Of a stretch of DNA of 64,000 bases, positions 25,445 through 35,915 are shown in pieces. The translations under genes and the position numbers were made by a program. The notes under the pieces are model-generated. The model worked only from the letters and a program-made list of their open reading frames with translations. It searched no databases and was not told where the DNA came from. The stretch spans positions 23,837 to 87,836 of IMG/VR virus record IMGVR_UViG_3300009502_001749; one strand, given 5' to 3'. The first letter of the stretch is position 1. Each line of letters opens with the position of its first letter. The stretch is from a virus.

Positions 25445-26747
25445 TTTATATGTTGATGAAGTAGCATTTATTAGTCATATGGAAGAAATTTATGGGAGCG
25501 CACAACAAACACTTTCAAGTGCAAGAGACCAAGCTATAAAGAATGATTATCCTTACTTTATTTTAATGACTTCAACTCCAAATGGTGTTGAAGGTGATGG
25601 AAAATTCTTTTATGATTTTTGGACTAATGCAGTTGAATCAGATGATATTTTTGAAGAAGATCCAGAAAATGGAATGGAAGATTGGAAACCAGATATATCA
25701 GGTCTTCTTAATCAAGCAGATAGAAATAGTTTTATAAGAGTTAAATATCATTGGTCTGAAAATCCAGATAAAACTATGGCTTGGTATGAACAACAAAAGA
25801 AAGAACTTAACTTTGATCTTAGAAAAATAAACCAAGAATTAGATATTCTTTTTGTTGGTGGAACAAATTGTATTTTTACTGATGAAGTTTTACAAAAATT
25901 AACTTATATACCCAGAACTAATTATATTGAACTTTCAAATCAAGTTCAATTTGATATGTATGGAGAAATTGATGAACAAGATTATCTTTTAGTTGGAGTT
26001 GATACAGCAAGTTCAATTAAAGGAGCTTTTAATGCTATAGAATTGTTTTCTTATAGAGATTTTATCCAGTTAGGTGAAGCTAATATTCGTTTGGGTTCAT
26101 TAACTAAATATGGTGAAACAGTTGATTCATTATTTAGAAATTTATATAAAACAACTAAGAGAATACTTCTTTGTATAGAAAATAACTCAATTGGTAAAGC
26201 TGTTATTGAACATTTAATTTATCATGTTAAAGATTTTAATTATATGCCTTTTATATATAAAGAAAAGAAATTGGATATGACAGATAAAGATGAATTTGGA
26301 ATATCAACAACAGGTCAATCAAAAGAATTAATGGTTTCACTTTTTTATGATCATATTAATCAAAATCCAGGATGTTTAAAGTCACAGAATTTGATTGCTC
26401 AGTTAGGTACAATACAAAGATCAAATCGTGGTACTGTTAAAGGTTCTGGTTATAGTGATATGTTTATGTCTGGTAGTTTTTGTGCATATGTTAGGAATAA
26501 AACTTATCTAGATATTTTGCCGCTATTAGGACAATCAAATAAACAAGTACAAGATACATTTTTTAACTCAGTAAAAACAGCTGCTGAAATGATGAATGTT
26601 AAATTAATTATTAAAAATTCAATTCAACAAGAAACAGGATATTTATCTATTGAAGAAGATAGATATAGAGATGAAGAAGCAAGACATGAACATGATACAA
26701 TAATGGATGAAGATTGGAGAGTGTTTATACCTATTTTAACACCATAG
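25445..26747 (+). CDS. terL: Terminase large subunit, exon 2
   Basis: Exon 2 starts by completing the Ile codon and then encodes LYVDEVAFISHMEE, the Walker B strand with catalytic Glu. It continues through the coupling region (FILMTSTPNGVEGDGKFFYD) to the RNase-H-like nuclease domain, with acidic residues in LLVGVDTASSIKG, LLCIENNSIGK and a C-terminal HEHDTIMDED. The nuclease cuts concatemers during headful packaging. No start codon is needed; translation depends on splicing. Confidence 0.9.
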
Positions 26748-26757
26748 GAGAAATAGA

Positions 26758-29700
26758 ATGCCTAATTATGCAAATCCTCATTTAGGATTAAATGATAATT
26801 TATTAAAGATGCAATTAAAGGCACAAGCTGCCGCTAGAGATTCAGAACAACAAAAAGGTGCTTATACGAGACAAGGATATAATGAAGGTGGAATGACTGC
26901 CGCTAATGAAATGATTTATCGGCAGTTTCAGAAAAATATTGGTAAAGTTCAGGGTAATAAAGCTTTTATGGCTGCTTCAATTGCTTTACCAATGGCAGTA
27001 GATTATTCAAAAGATATTAGTAAGTTGATTGGTAAAATAAGCGGAAAAGAATTATCAACAAATATTGCAGAAACGATGGGTAAAATGGGAGCAATGTTTT
27101 ATCTTATGCCATCAGCAATGAGTAAAGTTCTTCAATCTAAAAGGGATTCTTTTGAAAAGAATTTTTCAAGAGAACTTGGTAAAGTTGGAACTGCTTATAA
27201 AGTTCTTAATCTTTTGAATCTTATGAGATATCCAATGAGAACTTTACCAGCAGGTTTAGCAATGTTAGCTGGATTTTCTGGTAAAGGTGTAGGAATAAGA
27301 CCAGAACAGATTATGGCTGGATTAGGTTTAGCAACTGGAGCTTATAAAGGTGCAAAAGCTGCTGCTGGATATGGTATTGGAGCTGCTGGTGGACTAGTTA
27401 ATAAAGTAACTGGTGGAGCAGCTGGAAGAACAGTTGATGCTGTTACTGGAACACAACTTGGTGGAGCTTCTGCTGGATTAATAAAGAAAGTTTTTGGAGG
27501 AGTAGATTCAAAAATTTTATCAATACTTGGTTCACCAATGGGTCTTTCTTTAGCTCTTGCCGGTGCAACAGTAGGATTATCGATATTGAAATCTATTAAA
27601 CTGTCAAGATTATTACCATCTAGAAAATCTCCAATGAATTTAGAAAGACAATATTCTGATAGTTTAGCTTTCGATTCTGTTTTAAATAATTTAACTTCAA
27701 GACTTGCTTCTGGTACAATAAAAACAGATCAAGGTATATTAGAATCTAATTTAATAATTGCTCAAGCATCAATACTTACTGAAAGACATACAAGTCTATT
27801 GAGATTAATGGCAGTTGAAACAGAATATAAGAGTCAAGAACGTGAAAAACAAGGTCGTTCATATAGTATTGATGTACTTGGTCAAGATCCAGCTGGAATG
27901 ATTTCACAAGGATTAAATGCAATAACAGGACGTTTACATCATACGATTGCAAAATATGATCCGATAACACAAATGTTAAACTTCATATTTTCCGGTGGTA
28001 AATTAAGACCAATGGGAGAATTAGGAAGACTCGAAAAAACATATGGTATTGGGATGTATGGAAAAATTGTAAAAGGTCATGCTAGTAATTTTGGTTTAAG
28101 TATGTCAGATGCTAGATTAACAACTATAAATTCAGATGAAGTATTACGTATGGGAATAAGTCATGAAGATAGAATGGAAAAATTAGGTCAATGGCAAGGA
28201 GATCTCTTAAAAGGAATATATACTGAAAATATAACTCTTCGTACTGGTTTTGGTTTTAAGAAAAATGTTTTTACTATACCACATGAAAATTTAATGAAAT
28301 TTCTCAGAGGAATAAATCCTCTTAACTTACCAGGTATTCATGCTATAAGTAGTTTAGTTCAAGCCCCATTTAGAGCTGTTAATGCAGTTAGTAGAGGTAT
28401 TACAAATACAATTGGTTTACATCGTGGACCTGGTGGAATTCTTGGTGCAGTAAAAAATATGTTAAGACCAGGTGGACCAGATCAATTAGCATTAGGCGGT
28501 CCTGGTGGTCCTGCTTTACCAGTTAGAATAATGGGTAAAGGTGGTCCATTTAAGAAATTTTCCCCTTTCATTGCTGGAGATCAAGGTCCAGAATTGATTT
28601 TTCCTAAAAATGATGGAAGAGTTGCTCCACATCGGGAAGTTAGAAATAATCTCGCAAAAGCTTTATTTTTAAGAAACAGAACTCTTTCTCAAGAACTTAA
28701 TGAAGTTTCAGTTGGAAAAGAAAAAGCTGCAACAACTAAACATCAAGGTGATGTTAGTGAATTAGTAAAATACATGAAACAAGAGAGAACTGCAGGAGCT
28801 ATTAAAGGTATTATTGGTGGAGCTGGTGGATTAGTTTATAGAGGTGCTGATAAAGCATTTTCTGCCGGTAAAGGTTTCTTATCATCTGGATTAGGTTTTA
28901 TTGGTGATATTTTTAAAGGTTTATTAAATTTTGTTGTTCACAATCCTTTATTAACAATTGCAGGTGGTTTAATAACTTACATAGTTCCAACTTTAATTAA
29001 AAAATTAACAGATAAATTCAGTATCAATTGGGATGCTATTCAAGGTAAAATTGGCGACATGATGAAAGGAGCATTAGATCTATCAAATACTCCTATCGGC
29101 AAATATGCTTCTATTGGTTTTGCTATGGGTATTCCTTATGGTGTAACTCCAGGTATTATGGGAGCTATGGTTGGTGGTGGTCTTGGTGGATTTATTACAT
29201 TAATGGCAAAAATTAAAGAGAAAGATCCTGATAACATCTGGAAGAAACTACTTGAAGGTGGAATGTTAGAGAAAGTTGAACAAGGTGGTTTTGCTTTAGG
29301 CGGTGCATTATTAGGATTAAAATTAGGTACAATGGTAGGTGGACCAATTGGTGGTATCGCTGGAAGTTTACTTGGTGGTGGATTAGCTTGGTATCTCTCA
29401 CTTTTAAAACAAGATAAAGTAAAACCTGGGTGGGAAGGATTTAAAGAAGTTGCAACTGCTATTTGGGAAACTGCAAAAATTAATCTTGAAGCTAATCCAA
29501 TAATTGGTAGACTTGCTGGAATAGGTTTTCTAGCTGGTGTTCCTTTTGGCTTACCAGGTATGATTGCTGGAAGTTTACTTGGTGGTGGTCTTGGAGTTTA
29601 TTTATCATTTTTTAGAACACCTGAAGAAAAAGAGAAAGATGATATATGGAAAAAATTATCAAATCCAAATTCTGAATTAGTAAAAGAAATTGGTGGTATA

Positions 29701-31443
29701 GCTGGTGGAGTTGCTGGTTTTTCTATTGGAGCTAGTTTTGGTCCAATTGGGGCTATTTTAGGTACAACAATTGGTTATTATATTGGAAGTATGGGTCTTA
29801 TTGGTCAAATGTTTGATAAAGAAAAAGGTGGAGTAAGTGGAGTTTTAGGAAGGGTTATTATACAACTTGGTAAAGATGCGTTTAAATTATCAGGTGAACA
29901 TCCAGTTTATTCTGCTATGGGTGGTGCTTTAGCAGGATTAACTGTAACATTACCATTATTAACAGTTAATCCAATGATACCTATATATGGTGCACTTACA
30001 GGTATGCTTATTGGGGTATTATTCAGTTCAATAAGTGAAATGGTTAGTTTATTTGATAAAGATAAAGATTGGAAAGATGTAATTTGGACAGTTACTAAAT
30101 CTATGGCAAGAGGTGTATTTGGTTTACCTGCAACAATAGCTACAAGTGGTTTAGAACGTTATTTTAAAAATCCACCTAACACTTCTACAACATCAGAAAC
30201 ACCAAAAAGAACTGGTACTTCAGGAGAGTTCAATACTGATCCAATAAAAGAATTATCAGGTAGAACACCTAATATAGTTGGACCAGGATCTGGTGGAAAT
30301 TTAACAAAAGAAGAACAAGATGCAGTAATAAAAGATGCATCTTTAAAAACTGGAGTTCCAATACCAATATTACAAGGATTGATTACAACAGAAAGTGGTG
30401 GATTAAATAAACAAAATATAGCAGGAAGTCGTGCTTATGGTCCTATGCAAATAATGCCAGGAACATTTGCAGCTCTTAGAGGTCCAGCTGCAAGTTATGG
30501 TATTGATCTTACAGCAGATGGTTTAAAAGATCCAGTTCAAAATATATATGCTGGAGCTGTGTTTGCTGCTAGAAATATAGAAAGATTTAAAAAAATGGGT
30601 ATAACAGATCCCACAGCTACTGATATGTATATTTCACATTGGTTAGGTCCAGGAGATACACCAAAATTTTATAACGCATATAAAGAAAATCCAAATCAAT
30701 TAACATCTAAAATATTACCTAATATAATTGATAAAAATGAACCATATTTTTATTTTGATGAAAAAAATAAAACTGGCTCTAAATATGATGATAGAAATAA
30801 AAAATATCCTATGTCATTACAACAAACTATGAATAAAATTTCTAGTTTAAAAGGTATTAAAACTGCAACATTAAATACTAATAGTGGTATAGGAACTTCA
30901 GATGTTACACCTGTCACAGGTGGATCCGTTGGTGGTTCATTGATGAGTCAAAATTCCCCAAATAATTTAGTAGCAAAAGATGATATTGATCTTGAGAGAA
31001 AATTAGCTGTGTTAGGAGCATTATATGAAACTGATTATGCTAAAGCAAAAGATGAAATTGATAAAGTAAAATTAAAAGAAGAATATTTTACAAATGTTCA
31101 AAAATTAGTTAATTCTGTTCCTAAACAAACAACAAAATCTTTACCAGAAAAACTTGGAGGAGCACTTTCAGCTTTTGGAAAACTTTTCTCTGGAGAAATG
31201 TCTCTTGATCAAGTTAAAGAATCATTATCAAAAGCATTTGCTCTTACAGCTGAAGTTGCAAAAGAAACAAAAGAAGCTGTCGCTTCAACTGCAAGTAATG
31301 TAACTAATAATTCTTCAAGTAGTTCTAATGTGTCACCAACAACACAACTTGGTGATACTTCATTTGAGTCAATGTGTAAAGAATTATTCAGCACAGTCAT
31401 AAAAGAATTTAAAAATTCTTCAATACTTTATGCAGGTTTATAA
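26758..31443 (+). CDS. 1561-residue structural protein with glycine-zipper repeats and lytic transglycosylase domain
   Basis: The N-terminal 750 residues are helical with Gly/Ala-rich segments. Residues about 760-1100 contain about five successive hydrophobic glycine-zipper modules separated by polar DIWKKL-type linkers (for example GGPIGGIAGSLLGGGLAWYL). Residues about 1181-1320 form an SLT-type lytic transglycosylase: the catalytic Glu in TTESGGLNK, then AYGPMQIMPGTF and a HWLGPGDTPKFYNAY block. The C-terminus is Ser/Asn-rich. The size fits a tape measure protein; a head-packaged ejection protein is the alternative. It follows terL by 10 nt. Confidence 0.75.
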   Translation: MPNYANPHLGLNDNLLKMQLKAQAAARDSEQQKGAYTRQGYNEGGMTAANEMIYRQFQKNIGKVQGNKAFMAASIALPMAVDYSKDISKLIGKISGKELSTNIAETMGKMGAMFYLMPSAMSKVLQSKRDSFEKNFSRELGKVGTAYKVLNLLNLMRYPMRTLPAGLAMLAGFSGKGVGIRPEQIMAGLGLATGAYKGAKAAAGYGIGAAGGLVNKVTGGAAGRTVDAVTGTQLGGASAGLIKKVFGGVDSKILSILGSPMGLSLALAGATVGLSILKSIKLSRLLPSRKSPMNLERQYSDSLAFDSVLNNLTSRLASGTIKTDQGILESNLIIAQASILTERHTSLLRLMAVETEYKSQEREKQGRSYSIDVLGQDPAGMISQGLNAITGRLHHTIAKYDPITQMLNFIFSGGKLRPMGELGRLEKTYGIGMYGKIVKGHASNFGLSMSDARLTTINSDEVLRMGISHEDRMEKLGQWQGDLLKGIYTENITLRTGFGFKKNVFTIPHENLMKFLRGINPLNLPGIHAISSLVQAPFRAVNAVSRGITNTIGLHRGPGGILGAVKNMLRPGGPDQLALGGPGGPALPVRIMGKGGPFKKFSPFIAGDQGPELIFPKNDGRVAPHREVRNNLAKALFLRNRTLSQELNEVSVGKEKAATTKHQGDVSELVKYMKQERTAGAIKGIIGGAGGLVYRGADKAFSAGKGFLSSGLGFIGDIFKGLLNFVVHNPLLTIAGGLITYIVPTLIKKLTDKFSINWDAIQGKIGDMMKGALDLSNTPIGKYASIGFAMGIPYGVTPGIMGAMVGGGLGGFITLMAKIKEKDPDNIWKKLLEGGMLEKVEQGGFALGGALLGLKLGTMVGGPIGGIAGSLLGGGLAWYLSLLKQDKVKPGWEGFKEVATAIWETAKINLEANPIIGRLAGIGFLAGVPFGLPGMIAGSLLGGGLGVYLSFFRTPEEKEKDDIWKKLSNPNSELVKEIGGIAGGVAGFSIGASFGPIGAILGTTIGYYIGSMGLIGQMFDKEKGGVSGVLGRVIIQLGKDAFKLSGEHPVYSAMGGALAGLTVTLPLLTVNPMIPIYGALTGMLIGVLFSSISEMVSLFDKDKDWKDVIWTVTKSMARGVFGLPATIATSGLERYFKNPPNTSTTSETPKRTGTSGEFNTDPIKELSGRTPNIVGPGSGGNLTKEEQDAVIKDASLKTGVPIPILQGLITTESGGLNKQNIAGSRAYGPMQIMPGTFAALRGPAASYGIDLTADGLKDPVQNIYAGAVFAARNIERFKKMGITDPTATDMYISHWLGPGDTPKFYNAYKENPNQLTSKILPNIIDKNEPYFYFDEKNKTGSKYDDRNKKYPMSLQQTMNKISSLKGIKTATLNTNSGIGTSDVTPVTGGSVGGSLMSQNSPNNLVAKDDIDLERKLAVLGALYETDYAKAKDEIDKVKLKEEYFTNVQKLVNSVPKQTTKSLPEKLGGALSAFGKLFSGEMSLDQVKESLSKAFALTAEVAKETKEAVASTASNVTNNSSSSSNVSPTTQLGDTSFESMCKELFSTVIKEFKNSSILYAGL

Positions 31444-31447
31444 AACA

Positions 31448-31489
31448 AATTATCGGCAAGATCTTTAAATTAGATCTTGCCGATAATTA
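31448..31489 (+). terminator. Terminator, shared ATCGGCA hairpin family (copy 3)
   Basis: The stem AATTATCGGCAAGATCT / AGATCTTGCCGATAATT has loop TTAAATT and follows the transglycosylase gene. It overlaps the spacer before the next ribosome site. Confidence 0.88.
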
Positions 31490-31509
31490 TTAGTAGGAGG
31501 CGAAAAAAG

Positions 31510-33759
31510 ATGTCAATTGAAAAAATTGTAAATAAAATTTTACCAACTGCAGTTGCAGCAGCAGCTTTAACTAAAACTGTTACTAATCTATCTGATATGA
31601 AATTTATTAATAATGAATTTTTACCCGGAATATCTGCGGTAACTGGTTTAAAATTAGGTCCTATTCCAAATTTAAGTGATTTAGCTAAAAATGCTATGGG
31701 TTCTGTATCAGATATGTTTGGTTCAGCTAAAGATGCAGTAGGAAATATGTTTGGATCATCCAAATCTGATATAATAAAAGAAGATGCAATACATACTTTA
31801 GATGAAAGTGTTGGTATGGCTGCTTCTCCAGAAAGTATATGTTGCAATACAATTCCAGTAGATGAAGCTGTAAAAACAACAGGTGATAGTTTTGGTGGTA
31901 ATTTTGCTGCTGCGGCAACAAAATCAACATTTTTAGATTCAAATCTTTTACCAGAATTACCTGATAATTTAAAGACAATAGAACCTCAATCTTTTGGTGA
32001 TCTTGGTAGTGATTATGATTCTGCTCCAGAAGGTTATAATCCTTCTTATGAAGGTGAATGGACAGAACCATCATTTGGTGAATTAGGTAGTGATTATGAT
32101 TCTCCTTCTTGGGATGAAAATGCTTATGAAGCTCCTCCAGAAGGTTATAATCCTTCTTATGAAGGTGAATGGTATGAAGATGATTTTAGTATGTTAGGTA
32201 GTGATTATGAAGCTCCTCCTCCAGATTTTAGCGAACTTGGAAGTGATTATGAAACACCTCCTTGGGATGCAGATGCTTATGAAGCTAGTCCTAATTGTAT
32301 AGGAAATAGTATAGATTCTGGTGAAGAATCAATAACAGACTTTGATTCTCCAAGTGGTGGCGGTTCAATGCCAACTGGTAGTAGTCTATATGTTATTGGT
32401 AAACCAGTAGGATTTAATGAATCTATAGATCCAGGTGGAAGACTTAGTAATTATATTAAATCAAAAATGAGTGTTATTGATCTTATTCCATGTGATTATA
32501 AATTAGATTTTACAAAAATGAAAGAACAAAGTATGGAAGGAGGTAATCCTGTTGGTGATGGACTTTACACAATAAAATATGATGAAAAAGTTAAAATATA
32601 TCAAAGGCTCCAGAGACATTATGGATTAGATTCTGGAGATTCTGCAAAATCTGGAGTAAGATTATATACAACGGACGATACAACTTCAGTTGATAATTTT
32701 AGCATTCAATATAAACCAAATATATTTCAAGGTCCAATTGATAAACTTGGTGATGCTACAAGATCATTAGCTGATTTTATGAATTCTGTGGATAGTACTT
32801 GGCAAGCAACTGCTAATAAAAAAGTTTCAGAAGGTATTGATTGGTTAAAAACGAAAATGGGAAATAATAATGCTACTAATGCAGCAGGAGCTTTTTTAGA
32901 AACTGCAATAACTTCTATTGTGAAAGGTAATAGAGTTTCATTTCCTAAAATTTGGCAGAATACATCTTATAATAATACACTATCAACTGTTATTAAATTA
33001 GTATCTCCATATGGTCATCCTAAAGCTGTTTATGAGTTTATAATTAAACCATTAACATATTTAATTTTATTAGCTTCTCCACAAACAATAGATGGTTTTA
33101 CATATGGTGGTTCGATACCATTAACAATAAAAGCATATGGTATGAATCATACAACTTTAGGAACAATTAGTAATATAACAGCTCGACGCGGTGGAAATGA
33201 CACAAGTTTTAATGTTTATCGGCAACCTTTATCTATTGATGTTAGTATAACTTTTGAAACATTATTTGACGGTTTTGCCGCTTACTTACCAAATGGAAGC
33301 GGACAAGGAATAGATGAAATGTTTTCAGCTAAAGATGGTACATTAACAGGTCAATCTGGTCCTGGAAATGAATTATATCAAAAGACACCAAGAACACCTT
33401 TAATGACTGTTGGAAAAGTGCTTGAATCATTAAAACCAATAAAAATTGTTGAAGGTAATTTTGATACATATGGTTCTATGAATAGACCTTCAAGAATAAA
33501 TGCTCCTGGTGCTGGTGGTTTAGGAGATCTTAATCGTTCTCTTGGAAATATTTCTTCTGGTGTATCAACAGCAACAAATACAGTTGGAGATTTTTTAGGA
33601 ATGTCTAATCTTTCAGAATTTACAACTGCAAAAAAATCAATCACAGGTGTTATAAATTCAGTAACAGGTTGGGTTGGAGAGAGAACAAAAGATGTATCTG
33701 TAGGAGATGCAGCAAAAGAAAAAATATTTGGAAATATGGGAATTAACTTAAAAATGTGA
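31510..33759 (+). CDS. Baseplate hub/tube-cap-like protein with acidic tandem repeats
   Basis: ATG 31510 follows AGGAGGCG; the frame is open further upstream but through the terminator. This is a 749-residue protein. Residues about 159-260 hold three to four copies of a repeat of the type FGELGSDYDSPPWDENAYEA plus EGYNPSYEGEW, acidic and aromatic. Residues about 480-620 carry a beta-rich domain (IKLVSPYGHPKAVYEFIIKP, then LDGFAAYLPNG-like) that resembles baseplate tube-cap or hub proteins. The repeat region looks disordered and could be a spacer or a binding platform. The assignment is tentative. Confidence 0.6.
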   Translation: MSIEKIVNKILPTAVAAAALTKTVTNLSDMKFINNEFLPGISAVTGLKLGPIPNLSDLAKNAMGSVSDMFGSAKDAVGNMFGSSKSDIIKEDAIHTLDESVGMAASPESICCNTIPVDEAVKTTGDSFGGNFAAAATKSTFLDSNLLPELPDNLKTIEPQSFGDLGSDYDSAPEGYNPSYEGEWTEPSFGELGSDYDSPSWDENAYEAPPEGYNPSYEGEWYEDDFSMLGSDYEAPPPDFSELGSDYETPPWDADAYEASPNCIGNSIDSGEESITDFDSPSGGGSMPTGSSLYVIGKPVGFNESIDPGGRLSNYIKSKMSVIDLIPCDYKLDFTKMKEQSMEGGNPVGDGLYTIKYDEKVKIYQRLQRHYGLDSGDSAKSGVRLYTTDDTTSVDNFSIQYKPNIFQGPIDKLGDATRSLADFMNSVDSTWQATANKKVSEGIDWLKTKMGNNNATNAAGAFLETAITSIVKGNRVSFPKIWQNTSYNNTLSTVIKLVSPYGHPKAVYEFIIKPLTYLILLASPQTIDGFTYGGSIPLTIKAYGMNHTTLGTISNITARRGGNDTSFNVYRQPLSIDVSITFETLFDGFAAYLPNGSGQGIDEMFSAKDGTLTGQSGPGNELYQKTPRTPLMTVGKVLESLKPIKIVEGNFDTYGSMNRPSRINAPGAGGLGDLNRSLGNISSGVSTATNTVGDFLGMSNLSEFTTAKKSITGVINSVTGWVGERTKDVSVGDAAKEKIFGNMGINLKM

Positions 33760-33769
33760 GGATAAAAAG

Positions 33770-35623
33770 ATGAGTGTTTTTGCTAATAATTTTTCAAGTT
33801 ATTTAAATTATACAGCTAATTATACAAATAGATTGACCAATTTAGAATCTATTTTTAAAGAAGCATATGAAACAGTTAAAGATCCAAATTTTATTTCAGT
33901 TGATTTTTTAGATAAAATTGGTCAGTTTCCGAAATTTCCATATTTTATGAGTATCATGTCAAAAACAAATTATTTAAAAATACCAAATATTTATAATGTT
34001 TCATTAGATAGACCTGAAAGTTTACTTACAACTATGTTAGAATCAAATATAACTTATTTGAAATCAGATTATGATACAGTTCCTAATGAGATTGAAAATA
34101 TTTTAAGACATGCAAATTTTCAATATACTTATCTAAGTACTGTTAATCAAATTTATGATGTGAATAAAACTTGTAAAACAACTAATACAGAAACATCTTA
34201 TCGTAATTTTTTTACAAATCTTTATTCACAGAAATATTTTAGTGTTGGTTATCCAGTTTCAGCTGGTTTTGAAAGTAGTTGTTCAATGAACGAACAAGCT
34301 TTAATATCATTATTTTCAAATAATTTATCAGCTTCATGTTCATTAACAACTAATTTATTAAAATATATTTTATATTTTAATGCTTTACAACCAGGTGATT
34401 TTGGATATTTTCTTGGGATTGAAGCTCAACAAATTAAAAGTGCAAATTTTCAACAAGCTTTTGATTATTTTATTATAAATAATAAAGTTGATATGAGTGG
34501 AAATATTATAGATTTAATTTCTAAATCACTTTATAATTATAATAATTTATCTACTAGTTTAAAAAGTGAACTTACAGTTGTTGTTGAACCTCTCATATTA
34601 GGTTTATCACAATACTTTACAGATTATTTAAATTCATTTTCAAATTTTGAACCTAATTTTGATATCACTTCAAATTTTATTGATTCTCTATATTATCTTT
34701 GTTCTGTTGATTTAACGTCTTTGTGTTTTAAAGATGCTACAATTATGGAACAGGCAAATTCAAATATTTTGGCTATTGAAGAAGATGCAAAATTTACATT
34801 ATATATGAATAAAATTGATTCCATGAATATTCAAGATTATCTCTTTCTTGTTTATCTTTATAAGTTCTGGCCGCTAAAATTTGTGAATGTTTTACAAATG
34901 GTTGTTAAAGAATATATTCAAAATATAATAAAAACAGTAGATATTGAAGATAATGCTTTTGATATTTCAGAATTTACAGAATTCATGGGAAGACTTTACG
35001 CCGATACATATACACCTTTTGATCCATTACATCCTTTTGTAAACTCTAAAATAAATTATACTGCTCTTGATACTTTTATTCAATCAATATTTACATTAAC
35101 TCCAGATAATTATCTTTGGAGAATGGAAAACACAAAAGAAGTTTCTAAATTTGCTTGTGAATTATATTATATTCAATTGATAGATAATTTTATGGCAAGT
35201 GAATATTATATTGATTTTACAAAAGATTTATTGAAAACTATTTTTGAATATTTACGTGATAATGGACATGTTAGTTATTTATTTAATTGGTATAATAACC
35301 ATGAAGTTGTTGATATCTTTATTAAAACATTTTTAAGATATCGAATTTTTAGTGAGGATAGTAAAGGACCAGGAACAAGATTATTTCATTCTATAACGGC
35401 AAATTTTAAAGCAATTTTTGATAGAGTTGTAACAAATACAACTGGCGAACCAGTATATGATATATCTATTACTTACAAAACACCACAACAATTAAATGAT
35501 CAATTTAAAAATTTAGTTGAAGGTGCAACAATTAATAGAATGTATCAATTTAATGAAAATTTATATTTATCAAGTTTGACATGTGAAAGTTTTTATGCAA
35601 TACTTGGAAAATTCTTTTCATAA
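33770..35623 (+). CDS. Unknown 617-residue virion-type protein
   Basis: It starts MSVFANNFSSYLNYTANYTN, 11 nt after the previous stop with GAGG upstream. The protein is rich in Asn, Tyr, Phe and Ser, and largely helical, without membrane or enzymatic motifs. It shares its operon with the hub-like protein and ends before a promoter-like motif, so it is probably a tail or baseplate component. No family is recognised. Confidence 0.7.
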   Translation: MSVFANNFSSYLNYTANYTNRLTNLESIFKEAYETVKDPNFISVDFLDKIGQFPKFPYFMSIMSKTNYLKIPNIYNVSLDRPESLLTTMLESNITYLKSDYDTVPNEIENILRHANFQYTYLSTVNQIYDVNKTCKTTNTETSYRNFFTNLYSQKYFSVGYPVSAGFESSCSMNEQALISLFSNNLSASCSLTTNLLKYILYFNALQPGDFGYFLGIEAQQIKSANFQQAFDYFIINNKVDMSGNIIDLISKSLYNYNNLSTSLKSELTVVVEPLILGLSQYFTDYLNSFSNFEPNFDITSNFIDSLYYLCSVDLTSLCFKDATIMEQANSNILAIEEDAKFTLYMNKIDSMNIQDYLFLVYLYKFWPLKFVNVLQMVVKEYIQNIIKTVDIEDNAFDISEFTEFMGRLYADTYTPFDPLHPFVNSKINYTALDTFIQSIFTLTPDNYLWRMENTKEVSKFACELYYIQLIDNFMASEYYIDFTKDLLKTIFEYLRDNGHVSYLFNWYNNHEVVDIFIKTFLRYRIFSEDSKGPGTRLFHSITANFKAIFDRVVTNTTGEPVYDISITYKTPQQLNDQFKNLVEGATINRMYQFNENLYLSSLTCESFYAILGKFFS

Positions 35624-35635
35624 AAATTCTATTTT

Positions 35636-35650
35636 TATATAGAAATAATT
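35636..35650 (+). promoter_or_regulatory. Candidate phage promoter, TATAGAAAT type
   Basis: TATATAGAAATAATT lies 18-32 nt before ATG 35668. It starts a unit containing a tagged small gene and the helicase. Confidence 0.5.
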
Positions 35651-35667
35651 ATTTTAAAGAGGTGTAT

Positions 35668-35901
35668 ATGATTTCAATTACAAATTTATTTGAAGAAATT
35701 TCAGCAGTAGATGATAGAATGAATTATGCTAGTGAAAGAATTGCTACATTACAAAGAGCTTTTAAAGCTGGAAGAATATCTGCAAAAATTTATCAACAAC
35801 AATTAAAACAATTCCAACAAGTTAAACGTGGAGTTCCATCGAAAGAAATGCCTGAAAGTGAAATTAAAGCAGCAGGCACATATTTAAATACTCAACAATA
35901 G
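35668..35901 (+). CDS. Small tagged helical protein
   Basis: ATG 35668, 6 nt after GAGGTG, gives MISITNLFEEIS, the full tag; an in-frame GTG at 35662 is less likely. The 77-residue product is basic and helical (RIATLQRAFKAGRISAKIYQ), with no membrane segment. It lies outside the main run of tagged genes, next to the helicase, showing the tag is dispersed. It is probably a packaged small protein. Confidence 0.75.
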   Translation: MISITNLFEEISAVDDRMNYASERIATLQRAFKAGRISAKIYQQQLKQFQQVKRGVPSKEMPESEIKAAGTYLNTQQ

Positions 35902-35915
35902 TAAAGAGGAGGCGT

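Noticed and set aside
31470-31847. Minus-strand 125-codon ORF at the start of the hub-like gene
   Set aside because: It overlaps the shared terminator and the N-terminus of a well supported plus-strand gene.
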